Part shown: piece by piece, positions 46,150 to 58,089 of the stretch
Position numbering within the stretch: position 1 is the stretch's first letter
Layout: every line of letters begins with the position of its first letter
Assembly: GCA_016647705.1 (NCBI GenBank)
Contig: CM028333.1
Span: 18,163,743-18,227,742 of the forward strand
Length of the DNA stretch: 64,000 nt
Reading direction: 5' to 3'
Source: Eucommia ulmoides
Lineage: Eukaryota; Streptophyta; Magnoliopsida; Garryales; Eucommiaceae
Translations under genes and position numbers: made by a program
Notes under the pieces: model-generated
The model's input: the letters and a program-made list of their open reading frames with translations, nothing else
Told to the model about the DNA's origin: nothing
The model's database searches: none

Positions 46150-46560
46150 ATGGTGGCTCTGAATCGATCTAATCAGGGTCAAAAAGATCGAGCACAACCC
46201 AACAATGGTAGATCCACCATTGTTAACAAGTCTTCATACAAATGCATTCATTGTCATAAGACTGGTCATAGCAAAAGTCATTATTTTGAATTGGTGGCCT
46301 ATCCAGAATGGTGGGATCCTAGTCGTGCAAAGAAAAATCACCGAAAGCTTTTCATTGCAACAGTTGTCTACATAAAAATAGAAGATGAAATTACTAACAA
46401 TACCTTGGCAGTGGTAAGGTTTTAAACATTTCTACACCTGTTTTGAATAATGCATAGATAATTGATTCTGGTGCAATATATCACATGACATATGATTCTA
46501 GACAAGTCTCACCACTCAATCACTCCACCAAAAAAAAATTCTCTACTCCAAATAGATCTT
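46150..46560 (+). pseudogene. Copia gag zinc knuckle and protease remnant
   Basis: The frame at 46,150-46,425 contains CIHCHKTGHSKSHYF, a gag zinc knuckle in which the last cysteine of CX2CX4HX4C is tyrosine. It continues YPEWWD, typical of plant copia gag. After a stop, IIDSGAIYHMT at about 46,456 matches the aspartic protease motif (W/I)xxDSGAxxHMT. The RNA-binding nucleocapsid part and the polyprotein protease are both non-functional. Confidence 0.85.
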
Positions 46561-46633
46561 CGACCCTAGTTATTGGGAAATGATCTTTGACTCTCACAAA
46601 TACATTAAATTTAGAGTCTATCCTAGTTGTTTA

Positions 46634-47225
46634 GGCCCCGTTCGGTTAGTGTTCCCAACCAAACCCAACCCAAAAATTATGAGTTTGATTTTTTGGAACG
46701 CATTTGGCAAATACAAAACTCAACCCAACCCAACCCAAAAAATAGGAATTGATTCTCAAAATGTTAAGAAAATGAGAAACAAAAAAATCTTGTTTTTTTT
46801 TGTGCTAAAAAAACTCAACTCAAAGTTCTCAACTCCGGCCACCGTCTGACGACCACCCACAGCCGTCCACCGCCGCTAGTCACCGTCCACCGCCGCCGAC
46901 CGGCGACAGTCTTCGGACAACGTATGTCGTCGTCCGTCCGCTGTCGCCGACCACCGTCCGGCCACCACCGCCGTCGCCGGCGTCTGGCCACCGTCTGACA
47001 CCACCGCCATCGTCCGCCGCAGCCAAACAAAAAAAAAAATTCAAAAAAAAAAATTAGTTTTAGAATAAAATTGTTACCAAACATGATTTTGTTCTCAGCA
47101 CAAAACAAAAATTGTCGTTACCAAATGCAATTATGTTCCCAAAATTCTCAATCTAACCTAATCTAACTCAACCCGAACTATTCCAGTTGGGTTCAGAAAA
47201 GTGGGAGCACTAACCAAATGCCACC
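46634..47225. mobile_element. Harbinger/Tourist-like MITE (592 bp) with TTA target duplication
   Basis: Ends are GGCCCCGTTCGGTTAGTG and, inverted, GGTGGCATTTGGTTAGTG (13 of 18 match). TTA flanks both sides (46,631-46,633 and 47,226-47,228), the target preference of PIF/Harbinger elements. It interrupts the copia frame within LESILVV...LxxNRLSVSQ-type sequence just after the protease. The interior at 46,835-47,020 is an unusual GC-rich CCACCGTC/CGCCG reiteration flanked by AT-rich arms. No transposase is present. Confidence 0.8.
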
Positions 47226-48345
47226 TTAATCTTTAGATTATAACCGTTTGTCAGTTTCTTAAATAATCGCTACTTTATCTTGTGTAGTAATTTTTTGTTT
47301 GATTTTTGTGTGTTTAAGGACATCAAAACCAGGACGATGATTGATCATGGTATTAGACGGGGGAAGCTATATTACTTGGATTTGGAATAAAAAAATATCG
47401 AAACCGTACAAAAAGCTCTGGCAGTGGGTGGTTCTAAAGATACAAAAAAAAAGGAAAGAAATATGGTTACGACATCGCCGATTTTAGCATGCTTCCTTTG
47501 GATATCTCAAAAGGTTATTTTCCAATTTATTTACAAGAGTCAATGTTTCTAGTTTTCAATGTGATACTTGTGAACTTGCGTTTATGATTATTCATTATGA
47601 TGTCCGGGGTCCATCGAAGGTCACTACTTTGGGTGGGGCACGTTGGTTTGTTATGTTTGTTGATGATTGTATCAGGATGACATGACTTTACGTGATGAAA
47701 TCCAAAAGTGAAGTGAACTCGATATTCCAAAAGTTTCATAAAAGGATTGAAACTCAGTGCAATGAAAAGATTCAAGTTTTTCGCAATGACAATAGTGGAG
47801 AATATCAAAGTATTGAATTTCAACATTATTTGGAAGTACAATGAATGATCCATCATACAACTTGCTCCACCATACCTCAACAAAACGGAGTGGCCGAGCA
47901 GAAAAATCGACATTTGTTGATGGTTATTCGAGCTTTGCTAATTGAAGCCCATATGCCTTTTTCTTATTAAGGAGAAACTTTAACTTCAACAACTTATTTA
48001 ATCAATCAAGTACCTTCCAACACCCCCAATTTCAAAACACTATTCCAAACTTTTAATGATAGGATTGTGGATTCAGTTGTCTCAAGTTTACCTCCTCATA
48101 TCTTTGGATGTGTGGTGTTTGTGCATCTACACAAGTATCAACGCACCAAGTTAACTTCTCAAACATTAAGATGTGTTTTTGTTGGGTATGCCACTCATCA
48201 AAAGGGATATCGGAGTTATCTTCCTCTAATATGTCGACTATTTATCATGATGGATGTTGTTTACCATGAAGGTACAATATACTTCTCCAAACCTGAATTT
48301 CAGGAGGGAGTACCAAAAGAAAATTTAAAGTCTACATTACAATAA
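47226..48345 (+). pseudogene. Copia integrase remnant
   Basis: KTRTMIDHGIRRGKLYYLDL precedes the integrase core. The core reads, with stops and shifts, YDVRGPSKVTTLGGARWFVM then FVDDCIRMT, KSKSEVNSIFQKFHKRIETQ, FRNDNSGEYQSIEF and PQQNGVAEQKNRHLL, so the D, D and E positions of the family can be placed at about 47,600, 47,790 and 47,895. The frame at 48,067-48,345 (PPHIFGCVVFVHL ... LRCVFVGYATHQKGYRSY) is the conserved region after the core. Integrase would insert the cDNA; this copy cannot be made intact. Confidence 0.85.
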
Positions 48346-48888
48346 CCAAGACGTGGGCAACTTGGAGACAATTGATATAACATTGGATTCCAGTGGTAAT
48401 GACTAATAGACTAGAGTAAATGAGGAAATGGGAAAATTGGATTTAAGTGGTATGGTATTAGATCAAAATAGTGACAAGCACCGAATAACTGAAGATAAGG
48501 ATCATTCTCCAACTCAACCAGAAACCGAGGTTCTAGAAAATATAGCTTCATCCCCGGTCGACATATCACACCAATCGTTTACTAAAGATGTTCTTGAGCC
48601 ACACAGAAGACAGTTACCACAACGTCACACGAGAGATGTTTCTAAATCCATATATGAACCAAAACTCTCTAGTAAAGTAAAATATCCCATGAGTCATTAT
48701 ATGTCTAACCATCGTTTGTCACAATCAAACATGCCATTTGTGAATCAATTATCTATTGTATCTATTCCTAATGGTGTGTAATAAGCCTTATCTGATCCTA
48801 GGTGGAAAGCAGCTATGAACGAGAAGATGAGATTTCTATGAAAAAATGAAACATGAGAACAAGTTGATCCTCTATCAGGAAACAAGCC
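48346..48888 (+). pseudogene. Copia linker between integrase and reverse transcriptase
   Basis: The frame 48,428-48,781 is hydrophilic and variable, as in other copia elements, ending YPMSHYMSNHRLSQSN then PFVNQLSIVSIPNGV. After two stops DPRWKAAMNEKMRFL is the usual lead-in to RT (about 48,799). Coding stops at GNKP, where the solo LTR is inserted. Confidence 0.8.
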
Positions 48889-50147
48889 TGTAGTACCCCA
48901 AAAAATTATATTTTTTAGACTATTAATTTATATAATTTTAATATTTTTGGGATTATTTTGTAAATTTATGGTATAAATAATATTTGATAAGTTTTTGGGA
49001 TAAATGTTAATTTTAAATTGTCTTTTAAAAATTTTGGGACTATTATGTTATTTAAAATATAATTTTAAGAGTTTTGGGATATAATTAATAATTTTTTTTA
49101 AAGAGAGGCATTATGTAAATAAATAATCTGTGAGATTGATTCTTTCTTAAAGAAAGAATCAACCTCAAACCATATATATATGTTTGCATGTGTGTGTGTT
49201 TAATAATAATAATAATAATAATAACATATCACAAATAAATATATATAGGGATCAGCATATTGGCCACATAACAATTAGAATAAAACCACCATTTGCGTCT
49301 AAATAATTGGTATAATTATTTATAATAGATTTTGAGTGTTTTTTAGTGTTACGATTTCGGTTCGAATTTCGGCTTCAGATTTGAGATAGAATTTCTAAAT
49401 CTTTTAATATTTGTATTTAATCTCTTTCTTGATTATGCGATTTATGCTGAAGTTGTTAAATTTACTGTTAGCTTTCATGAAATATTTATGGGTATGTATT
49501 ATGTGAAAATTATGTGAGATACACGTTTATGTGTTTATTTGGGATTTGATTGGATACACGTATTAGAAGAGTTGAAATTCTACTGAGCGTTAACTCACAA
49601 CCCCCACAATTTTAATTGTAGAGCCGGTGAAAACAAAACTGCTCTAAGAATTTTATGGGGATTTCTATTTGTAATAATTGTAATTACTATTCAGTGTTGC
49701 AAAATTTACCTGATTTTTAATAGATCATAATTTACTATTACGAAATGGACACATGATTAATTTGTAACATAAGATATCTTTTCTATTATACATTATAATA
49801 ATATTGTTAGAAGGAAAATATAGTGAAACATGGTTGAGTTTAGATTCATCTAAAATTAATCTATAATTACTAATTTTAGATACATACTATTCGGTTTTAT
49901 TATAATTAATAATTATTGTAAAATATAATATCATTATACTCATCTAAAATTGCCGATTTGAGTATGACTTATTAATTCGATGATAATAATTATCGTTGTA
50001 ATCGATAAATAATTAGATAGTTATAATTATTCCTATAGATGTAAAATTTATCAGATTTTATAGAATAAAATATCGGTTGTTCAGTTTTAGTGATAATTCT
50101 CCAAGGGGAGAAATCGCGTAACGGCCGTAGGAAACCGAGTCGTTATA
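48889..50147 (+). repeat. Solo LTR of family D (1.26 kb) inserted in copia RT
   Basis: Starts TGTAGTACCCC and ends GAGTCGTTATA; flanks AAGCC (48,884-48,888) and AAACC (50,148-50,152), a 5-bp duplication with one change. The reading frame ...GNKP on the left resumes as KPVGCRWIYTVKYKA on the right, proving insertion. Motif AGCGTTAACTCACAACCCCC links it to LTR C. An AAT microsatellite lies at 49,201-49,225. A second copy is at 53,285. Confidence 0.85.
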
Positions 50148-51566
50148 AAACCAGTTGGATGTCGATGGATTTACACTGTAAAGTACAAGGCTGCTAACAC
50201 AATTGAAAACTTTAAAGCGAGACTGGTAGTAAATGGATACACTCAAACCTACGAGATTGATTATACAGAAACATTTGCACTTATAGCCAAAATCAACACA
50301 GTTCATGTTCTGCTATCATTAGTTGCAAACTTGGATTGGCTCTTACAACAGTTTGATGTGAAAAATGCATTTTTACATGGTAAATTATCAGAAGAAGTCT
50401 ACATGGATCTCCCACCTGGATGTATGATACCCAAAAAACACAGCCAGAAGGTTTGCAAATTAAAGAAATTATTGTATGGGCTGAAATAGTCTCCTAGAGC
50501 ATGGTTTGGAAGGTTCACGAAATCTATTATAGCTATTGGTTACTATCTAAGCAACTCAGATCATACTATTTTTCTCAAAAGGGATCAAGGTAAGATAAAT
50601 GCCCTTATTGTATATGTGGATGATATAGTGGTTACAGGGAATGATCCTAATAAAAGGAAAACCTTACAAAATTACTTGTCCAAAGAATTTGAAATGAAAG
50701 ATCTAGACCCTCTGAAATATTTTCATGGGATTGAAGTATCCCGATATAACAAAGGAATAGTTATGTCTCAAAGAAAATATGCCCTAGATCTATTCGGAAG
50801 ACTGGTATGTCAGCATGTCAACCAGTTGATACACCAGTAGAAGAAGATCTAAAGCTATGTGTTAAGTCCAACCAAGTACCAGTTGACAAATAAGATGCCA
50901 AAAATTTGTGGGGAGATTGTTGTACTTATCTCATACTAGACTAGATGTAGTTTATGATTTGAGTATCGTTAACCAGTTCATACATAATCATAGAGAACAA
51001 CATATGAATGCAGTTATTCGTATTTTGAGGTATCTAAAGTCTGCTCCAGGAAAAGAAATATTATTTAGAAAAAACACAGACCATCAAAGCATAGAAGCCT
51101 ATACTGATGCCAATTAGGATGGTGATGTGGGTGACCAGTGGTCTACTTCTGGATACTTTACCTTTTTGGGAGGTAACCTTGTGTCATGGAAAAGCAAAAA
51201 GAAAAATGTTGTAACTCGCTCAACTGTAGAAGCTGAATTCTGAGGTTTGACAAATGTATTGTTTGAGATATTATGGCTAAGACTCCTTTTGTGAGATTTT
51301 GGTTATCTACCTGAACAACTTATTTGACTATTTTGTGACAATAAAACAACATATGACATCGCGCATAATCTAGTTCAACGTGATCGTACAAAGCACGTCG
51401 AGATCGAGAGATTTTTCATCAAGGAAAAGTTGGATGAAAAGATTGTGGAATTGCCTAAGACATAATCAGAGGATCAGTTGGCTGACATCCTCATCAAAGT
51501 AGTCTCAAATCAGGTATTCTTAAAGTTTTTAGACAAGTTGGGCATGTAGGACATCAATGCACTGAC
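50148..51566 (+). pseudogene. Copia reverse transcriptase and RNase H remnant
   Basis: RT reads KPVGCRWIYTVKYKA, FDVKNAFLHGKLSEEVYMDL, KKLLYGLK(stop)SPRAWF and LIVYVDDIVVTGND; the catalytic YVDD is at 50,613-50,624 and intact. A frameshift near 50,815 leads to DTPVEEDLKLC-type sequence. The frame at 50,908-51,117 (GRLLYLSHTRLDVVYDLSIV) and, after a stop, YFTFLGGNLVSWKSKKKNVV and KHVEIERFFIKEKL are RNase H. At least seven stops break the frame. Confidence 0.88.
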
Positions 51567-51790
51567 TTGAGGGGAGTGTTGAACAATTCACCATTCATAC
51601 TTTAAAGTAATTCTGCCTTCCTTTTTTAGAGATTTGATTGAAATTGTAATTGGGGTAATTGAGGAATATAATAGCTTAATTCTAGGGTTTTATATCTATA
51701 ATCAAGCTATATATACTGACATTGTATGCTTGAAATGTATTATCATTTTGAGATACAATTTCAAGAAACCACCATCATTACTGTAGGGGT
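51567..51790 (+). repeat. Copia polypurine tract and probable 3' LTR start
   Basis: TTGAGGGGAGTG then TGTTGAACAATTCACC at 51,577. The following sequence has the AT-rich look of a short copia LTR with a TATA-like TATATATACTGAC near 51,708. The LTR end is not identifiable because repeat E follows. Confidence 0.5.
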
Positions 51791-52845
51791 CGGCGACAGT
51801 GGTGGTCAGCGGCGACTTGTGGTGGTTTACAACGGCAGGAGGCAGCCAGCGATGGTAGGTGGCAGCAATAGCCGACAATGGTCAGTTGTGGCTGTTGGCA
51901 GTGGTCGATGGCAGCAGAGGCAGTTGGATTCTAAATTCTTCTTTGGATGGATTTGTAAATGACACTTAAAACAAAAAGATTTAGAAATCATTTATTTACC
52001 CTACTGTTTAGATCCCAAAGATTTTACAAATTCCTCCTAATAAATACTCAAATAAAAAATTTGTAAAAATAAAAATAAACTAAATCATTTAAAACAAATC
52101 AAATTCTTTCCCCAAATCCCTTTTACCCCCGTACAATCTTATACTTTTTGGTCTTATTCAGGTGTATCGACTATTTTCATGGGCTTTGACTTTGGGCCCA
52201 AAATTGTCTTATCAGTATCATTAGGTTGGTATAATTCTTCTCAACAAAGTTTTCCCTTATTTGAAAAAAAAAAATAATGGAAAAAGATTCCACCAATTTC
52301 ATTCACCTTCTTTATCTAGAGAAACTAATATATCCTGTAATTGACTTCAAGTGGTCGGTGGTGGTCGGTTGTGGTTGTTGACAGTGGTCCGCGACAGCGG
52401 TTGCGGTTAGATCCTAAATTCTTCTCTGGATGGATTTGTAAATGACACCTAAAATGAAAAGATTTAGGAATGCTCTATTTAATCCCAAGAATTTTACAAA
52501 TTCCTCCTCATAAATACCCAAATGAGGAATTTGTAAAAAAAAAAAATAAAAAAAAAAATCTTTTAACAAATCAAATTCTTCCTCCAAATTACTTTTACCC
52601 ACATACAATCTTATACTTTTTGGTCTTATTCGGGTGTATCAACTATTTTCATGGGCTTTGTCTTTGGGCCCAAAATTGTCTTATCAGTTTCATTAGGTTG
52701 GTATAATTCTTCTCAACAATGTTTTTCCTTATTTAAAAGAAAAAAAAAAATCGAGCTTAAGGAGTAAAAAAAAAAATTAATGGAAAAAGATTCTACCAAT
52801 TTTATCACCTTCTTCGTCTAGAGAAACTAATATATCCTGTAATTG
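51790..52845. repeat. Two direct copies (about 480-500 bp) of AT-rich repeat E with GT-rich heads
   Basis: Both copies contain a GGTGGTCGGCGACAG-like GC/GT-rich head (51,785-51,925 and 52,350-52,405), CTAAATTCTTCT(T/C)TGGATGG, TTTACAAATTCCTCCT, TCATGGGCTTTG(A/T)C and CTAATATATCCTGTAATTGA. Unit starts 51,931 and 52,414 are 483 bp apart. Partial third and fourth copies are at 53,140-53,284 and 55,870-56,075. Confidence 0.8.
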
Positions 52846-53284
52846 ACTTCAAATGCAAACAATACACAAGGATGAAAAAAAAAAGACAGAAAGATATTTT
52901 TTAATGAGCCAACAAATAAAAATAAAATGAAAAAGTGATACGTTGATTATTATTTGCAAAAATTAAATTAAATATTTTATTATTATTATTTAGTCCTCCA
53001 AAGTAGCATAAATGACAACTCAGTACACAAAGGCTCCTGCAACTATGGAATTTGGAGAAGGTTAAATGTATGCAGTTTTACCCTCACTTATAAAGAGGTT
53101 GTTTCCAAAATTTGAATCGGGACGTCTTATTAGTTTCATTACCTTGTTATGATTCGTATCAACAAATTTTTCACTTATTTAAAAAAAAAAAAAAAAAAAT
53201 TGAGCCTAAAACAAATAATGGAAAAGATTATACCAATTTTATTCATCTTTTTTCGTCTAGAAAAAGTAATTTATTCTATAATTG

Positions 53285-53632
53285 TGTAATACCCCGAAAA
53301 TTTATATTTTTGAAAATATTAATTTATATAAGTTTAATATTTTTGGGATTACTTTGTAAATTTATGATATAAATAATATTTAATGATTTTTTGGGATAAA
53401 TGTTAATTTTAAATTGACTTAAAAATTTTGGGACTATTATGTTATTTGAAATATAATTTTAAGAGTTTTAGAATACAATTAATATTTTTTTATTTTAAAA
53501 AGAGACATTATATAAATAAATAAATAAATAAATAAATAAAAAATATATGTGATTGAGATTGATTCCTTCTTAAAGAAGGAATTAACCTTATACCATATAT
53601 ATATATGTTTGCATGCCTAATTACACGTGTGT

Positions 53633-53665
<33 letters not shown>

Positions 53666-54549
53666 CATCACATATATATTGGCGTCATAACAATTAGAAT
53701 GAAACCACCATTTGCATCTAAATAATCGGTATAATTATTTATAATAGATTTTGAGTGTTTTTTAGTGCTAGGTTCGGATTTCGTCTTCAGATTTCAGATA
53801 AAATTTCTAACTCTTTTAATATTTGTATTTAATCTCTTTCTTGATTATGCGATTTATGCTAAAGTTGTTAAATTTACTGTTAGTTTTCATGAAATATTTA
53901 TAGGTATATATTATATGAAAATTTTGTGAGGTACATATTTATGTGTTTATTTGGAATTTAATTAGATATACGTATTAGAAGGGTTTAAATTCTGCTGAGC
54001 GTTGGCTCACAACCCCCACAGTTTTGATTGTAGGGTCGGTGAAAACAAACCTACTCTGAGAATTTTATAGGGATTTCTATTTTGTAATAATTGTAATTAC
54101 TATTCAGTGTTGCAAAATTTACTTGATTTTTAATAGATTACAATTTATTGTTACGAAATGGACACAGGTTTAATTTGTAACATAAGATATCGTTTTTACT
54201 ATACATTATAATAATATTGTTAGAAGGAAAATATGGTAGAATATGGTTGAGCACAGATTCATCTAAAATTAATAATTTTAGATACATACTATTCGGTTTT
54301 ATAATAATTATTAATTATTGTAAAACATAATATCATTATACTCATCTAAAATTGCCAATTGAGTATGACTTATTAATTCGATGATAATAATTACCGTTGT
54401 ATATCGATAAATAATTAGATAGTTATAATTATTCCTATAGATGTAAAATTTATCGGATTTTATAGAATAAAATATCGGTTGTTCAGTTTTAGTGATAATT
54501 CTCCAAATGGATAAATCGTGTGGTGACCGTGGAAAATCGGGTCGTTATA
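53285..54549 (+). repeat. Second LTR D copy
   Basis: Starts TGTAATACCCCG and ends GGGTCGTTATA; follows 48,889-50,147 along its whole length with scattered differences and an enlarged AAT microsatellite (53,634-53,663). The right flank is AAACC and copia RT; the left flank is repeat E, so the left target duplication is missing. Confidence 0.82.
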
Positions 54550-54984
54550 AAACCAGTTGGATGTCAATGGATTCAATTGTGAAGTACAAGGCTGATAACA
54601 TAATTGAACACTTTAAAACGAGAGTGGTAGCAAAGGGATACACGCAAACCTATGAGATTGATTACATAAAAATACTTGTACTTGTAGCCAAAATCAACAC
54701 AGTTCGTGTTCTGCTATCTTTAGCTGCAAACTTGGATTGACTCTTACAACAGTTTGATGTAAAGAATGCATTTTTACATGGAGAATTATCAGAATAAGTC
54801 TATATGGATCTCCCACCAGGATGCATGATACCCAAAAGATACAACCGGAAGGTTTGCAGATTAAAGAAATCATTGTATGGGTAAAAGCAATCTCCTAGAG
54901 GATGGTTTCGTAGGTTCACGAAATCTATTATAGCCTTTGGCTACCATCAAAGCAACTCAGATCATACTATTTTCCTCAAAAGGA
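54550..54984 (+). pseudogene. Second copia RT fragment, next to LTR D copy 2
   Basis: Matches 50,148-50,585: KTRVVAKGYTQTYEIDYIKI then LVLVAKINTVRVLLSLAANL, FDVKNAFLHGELSE. It ends before YVDD, at LKRKPSAQ, where a hAT-like element begins. Carries its own stops, so LTR plus RT were duplicated as one block and then diverged. Confidence 0.82.
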
Positions 54985-54999
54985 AACCTAGTGCACAAT

Positions 55000-55785
55000 T
55001 AGGGATGACAAAAAAAACTGAACCGACAGGTAACCGAGAGAAACCGCACTGAATGGTCTGGTTTTGAAACTAACTAAATGGTTTGGTTGCGGTTTTGGTT
55101 TTGAAATTAACAACCAAAGCGGTTTTGATTTTAGGATAGTAACCACGAAATTGATATTTTTGATATATTTTTATGGCATATATACTTTCACTTTTTTACA
55201 TATTTACAATTTAACCCCATATATGTATATATATTTATTTACACTTTAATCCCTCTTGTGTATGACTACATATATATACACATATACATATACACTACTT
55301 TAATCCCTCTTTGGTATATATATATATATATACACACTACTTTAATCCATCATTTGTAAGAATACATACATACATATATATATATACACACTTTGATTTA
55401 TATTATTATGACGATTATTTATCGATGTATTTTATTTATGGTTAGAAATGTTTATTGTAATAATTAATGGTTTTGTGATTTGATTTTTTTTTTTTTTTTT
55501 TTTTTGAATTTATGTTTTATATTTTTGTTTATATATAGAAAACAACAGTTCATGGTTCCGCTGTTTTGGATTTGGTTTTGATTTTTCTTTTTTATAATAT
55601 TGAAAAATATTAAATGGTTTTGCTGTTTCGTGGTTTTAGGTTTCGTTTGGTATAAATTTAAACGTTTCAATTTTAAAATCGTTTAAAAAAAACCAGCGAT
55701 TTTAGTTGCAATTTTCGTTTGGCATATGTCTAACGGTTTTGGTTTTATATGAAATCGGACAGAAACCAAACCATTGACATCCCTA
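55000..55785. mobile_element. hAT-like non-autonomous element (786 bp)
   Basis: Ends are TAGGGATGACAA and, inverted, TAGGGATGTCAA (11 of 12). Arms further in are A/T-rich inverted-like GGTTTTGGTTTTGAAA and AAAACCAAAACCG words. Candidate 8-bp flanks TGCACAAT and TGAATGAT match at 5 of 8 positions, compatible with an old target duplication. No transposase. Confidence 0.6.
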
Positions 55786-55869
55786 TGAATGATGACTCCC
55801 GCCATTGTAGAGTCAAAAGAGGGTAAGATGTACGGAGGCTTACCCCTGTTTACATTAAAGATTTGACCC

Positions 55870-56075
55870 GGGACTTCCTATTAGTTTCTTTACATTGTTA
55901 TTATTCTTATAAACAAAGTTTCGCTTATTTGAAAGAAAAAAAAAAAAAAAAAAAAAAGCGTTTTGAGCCTAAAAAGTAAAAAAAAAAAAAAATAATGAAA
56001 AAAGATTCTACCAATTTCATTCACCTTCTTCATCTAGAAAAATTAATATATCATGTAATTGACTCTGAGTGCAGA
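55870..56075. repeat. Repeat E, partial copy
   Basis: GACTTCCTATTAGTTTC, GTTTCGCTTATTTGAAAG, GATTCTACCAATTTCATTCA and ATGCACAAGAATGAAAAA follow the copies at 52,240-52,345 and 52,720-52,880. Confidence 0.65.
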
Positions 56076-57580
56076 CAATGCACAAGAATGAAAAAAAACA
56101 AAAAACTACTTTTAATGAGCCAAAAATAAAAATATAAATGGAAAATTGATTGGTTGATTAATATTGCCAAAAATTAAATTAAATAATTGACCCAGTTGAC
56201 GCGCCCTGAATTTTGAAAAAGATTACAAATTATATATGTGCCTCGTTTTTTTTGGGTAAAATAGTGACCTGAAGGGTTTTAAAAAGTGTCGGTTTTCTCA
56301 TAAAAGACTTAAACCAATCTTAGAAAAAATGAATCACCACCTTACATTGAGTTTAAATGGTGTGCTAGGTCACTGAATTTTTAGAAAATAACTTTTTAAA
56401 CAAAATTAATTAAGTAAAATTTTGACTCCAAAAGCATGGTGCAATCATAAATTTGTTTTAAAGGGTTCGAGGGTTAGTTATGCTCGGAGAAAGTGTTAGA
56501 CACCCCAAGATGCCCGTCCAAAAATAGAATTTTATCCAATTAAGTCTAATCAAAATTTAAGTTTGAATGGGTTATTTGATTTTGAAATCTCTTCCTAATT
56601 TTTTTTTTTTGCTTTTATATATATAATGTAGGAATTGTTTTGGTATTTTTTATTGTTTTGAAATAAAATGATTTTCTTTTTTGGTATTCTGTTATTTGAA
56701 ATGAAATGGAAAATTTATTTATTTATTTATTTTTGAAATATTACTTACCAATATTAATGATTTTAAGGATAATTCCCGAGGTTACTGTGGTGAGTTTTAA
56801 TTATGGATTAGTTCAATAAAAGAAGGAATTTGGATGTGTGCCACTACAAATTTTCTTGAAAAAACTCTTTTTTCTTTTTTGTGTGTGTGTGTGTGTGTTA
56901 TTTTTTAATTTTTTTTTAATGAAAGAAGAGTGAAAAAATAAGTTTTTTAGAAAATAAATATAGGGGAGCTGATTGGTATAACAAAACACAATAAAACACA
57001 TTTTTTTTAGAAAACTTAATTCCTTCTTAATTTTTTTTTTTTCTTTTTAAGTGAAAATCATTTGGTATAACTCCCCTCTTAGTGTTTTTTCAAAAATACT
57101 CCGTTTTTGCAGAAAACGAATTAATTTTATCAATCACGTAAAACTTGGTTTTTTTTAAATGTATTTTTTTAAGAACAAAAATGAAACTTATTTATATATA
57201 TTTTTTTTTTGGAAAACCCATTTTTATGGAAAAAAAAATAATTTTATATATTTTGGAGAAAATGGAAAAGAATATATGGCATGCAAATGAATATCCCTTT
57301 TCTTTTCTTTTTTTTTTTTTTTTTTTTTTTAACTTATCTCAAACTCAAAACCTGGCTTATGGAAGTGTCTTTCTAAACCTATCGTTTGAAATTTTCACAC
57401 TGGTTGAAAAATCTAAAACATTGGTATGAAAAACTCTCACTTTTTTAGATTTCAAGTTAAGGTCTTTCCATTTTTATTTTTATTTTTATTTTTTTGTGTA
57501 TTTTATTTTATTTTTTTACCTTTTTCTTTAACCAAAACAATCATTTCATTTTTGTGTTTTTGGTATTAAAATGCGGGAAA
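56076..57580. other. AT-rich stretch with many homopolymers, no recognised gene
   Basis: Includes GACGCGCCCTGAATTTTG at 56,199, TG repeat 56,881-56,898, and T runs at 56,600, 57,027, 57,310 and 57,480. Frames such as 57,145-57,429 are low complexity. Confidence 0.5.
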
Positions 57581-57589
57581 CTAAATATA

Positions 57590-57780
57590 TACAAAAATGT
57601 AAAGATAGTACATAAAGTGTGTAAAATAAAATTACAAAAATAAAAGTATGAAAAAACGCAGAATAAGAAAATAAATGAAGAAAAATAAAAGTGTGGAAAG
57701 ACGCAGAACATAAAATAATTATAAAAAATAAAAGTCGGGAATGACGCAGAACAGAAAAATTAAATACAAGAAAATAAACT
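57590..57780. repeat. About 50-bp tandem repeat, 3 diverged units
   Basis: AATAAAAGT(A/G)TG(A/G)AA(A)GACGCAGAA(C/T)A is repeated near 57,636, 57,687 and 57,730, with A-rich spacers between. Confidence 0.65.
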
Positions 57781-58089
57781 GATTTTTAAGTGTTCATTGA
57801 AATGTCCTTTCATTTTTATTTTATTTTTTTATTTTTGTTTTTTTCAATTTTAGGTCCTTTCTTTCAAGTGATGTAAACAAAAAATAAAGATGTAGTTGAG
57901 GAGTTAGGAAATTTACCTGGGCTTGTAGAGTTTTTTTTTCCCCATGTTTTCATTTTCTTTTTCTCCTTTTTTTTTTTCTTTTTTTTTTTTTTAAATAAAA
58001 ACTGAAAATACGGCATATACAATCAAAATAACGAAGAACATCCGCAAATGAAACACAAATTCAACAAAACAACATTTTCATAAATTACA

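Larger units (their letters stand above)
46138..51790 (+). mobile_element. Decayed Ty1/copia retrotransposon with two insertions
   Basis: Domains follow the copia order gag, protease, integrase, RT, RNase H on the plus strand. It is interrupted by a Harbinger-like MITE (46,634-47,225) and a solo LTR (48,889-50,147). The 3' part ends in a purine-rich TTGAGGGGAGTG at 51,567-51,578, followed by a probable LTR start TGTTGAACAATTC. No matching 5' LTR is seen, so the 5' end is truncated or lost. Many stops and frameshifts. Confidence 0.85.

Noticed and set aside
46815..47108. Arg/Trp-rich minus-strand frame in the MITE
   Set aside because: Comes from the GC-rich reiterated core of a non-coding MITE; no known domain.
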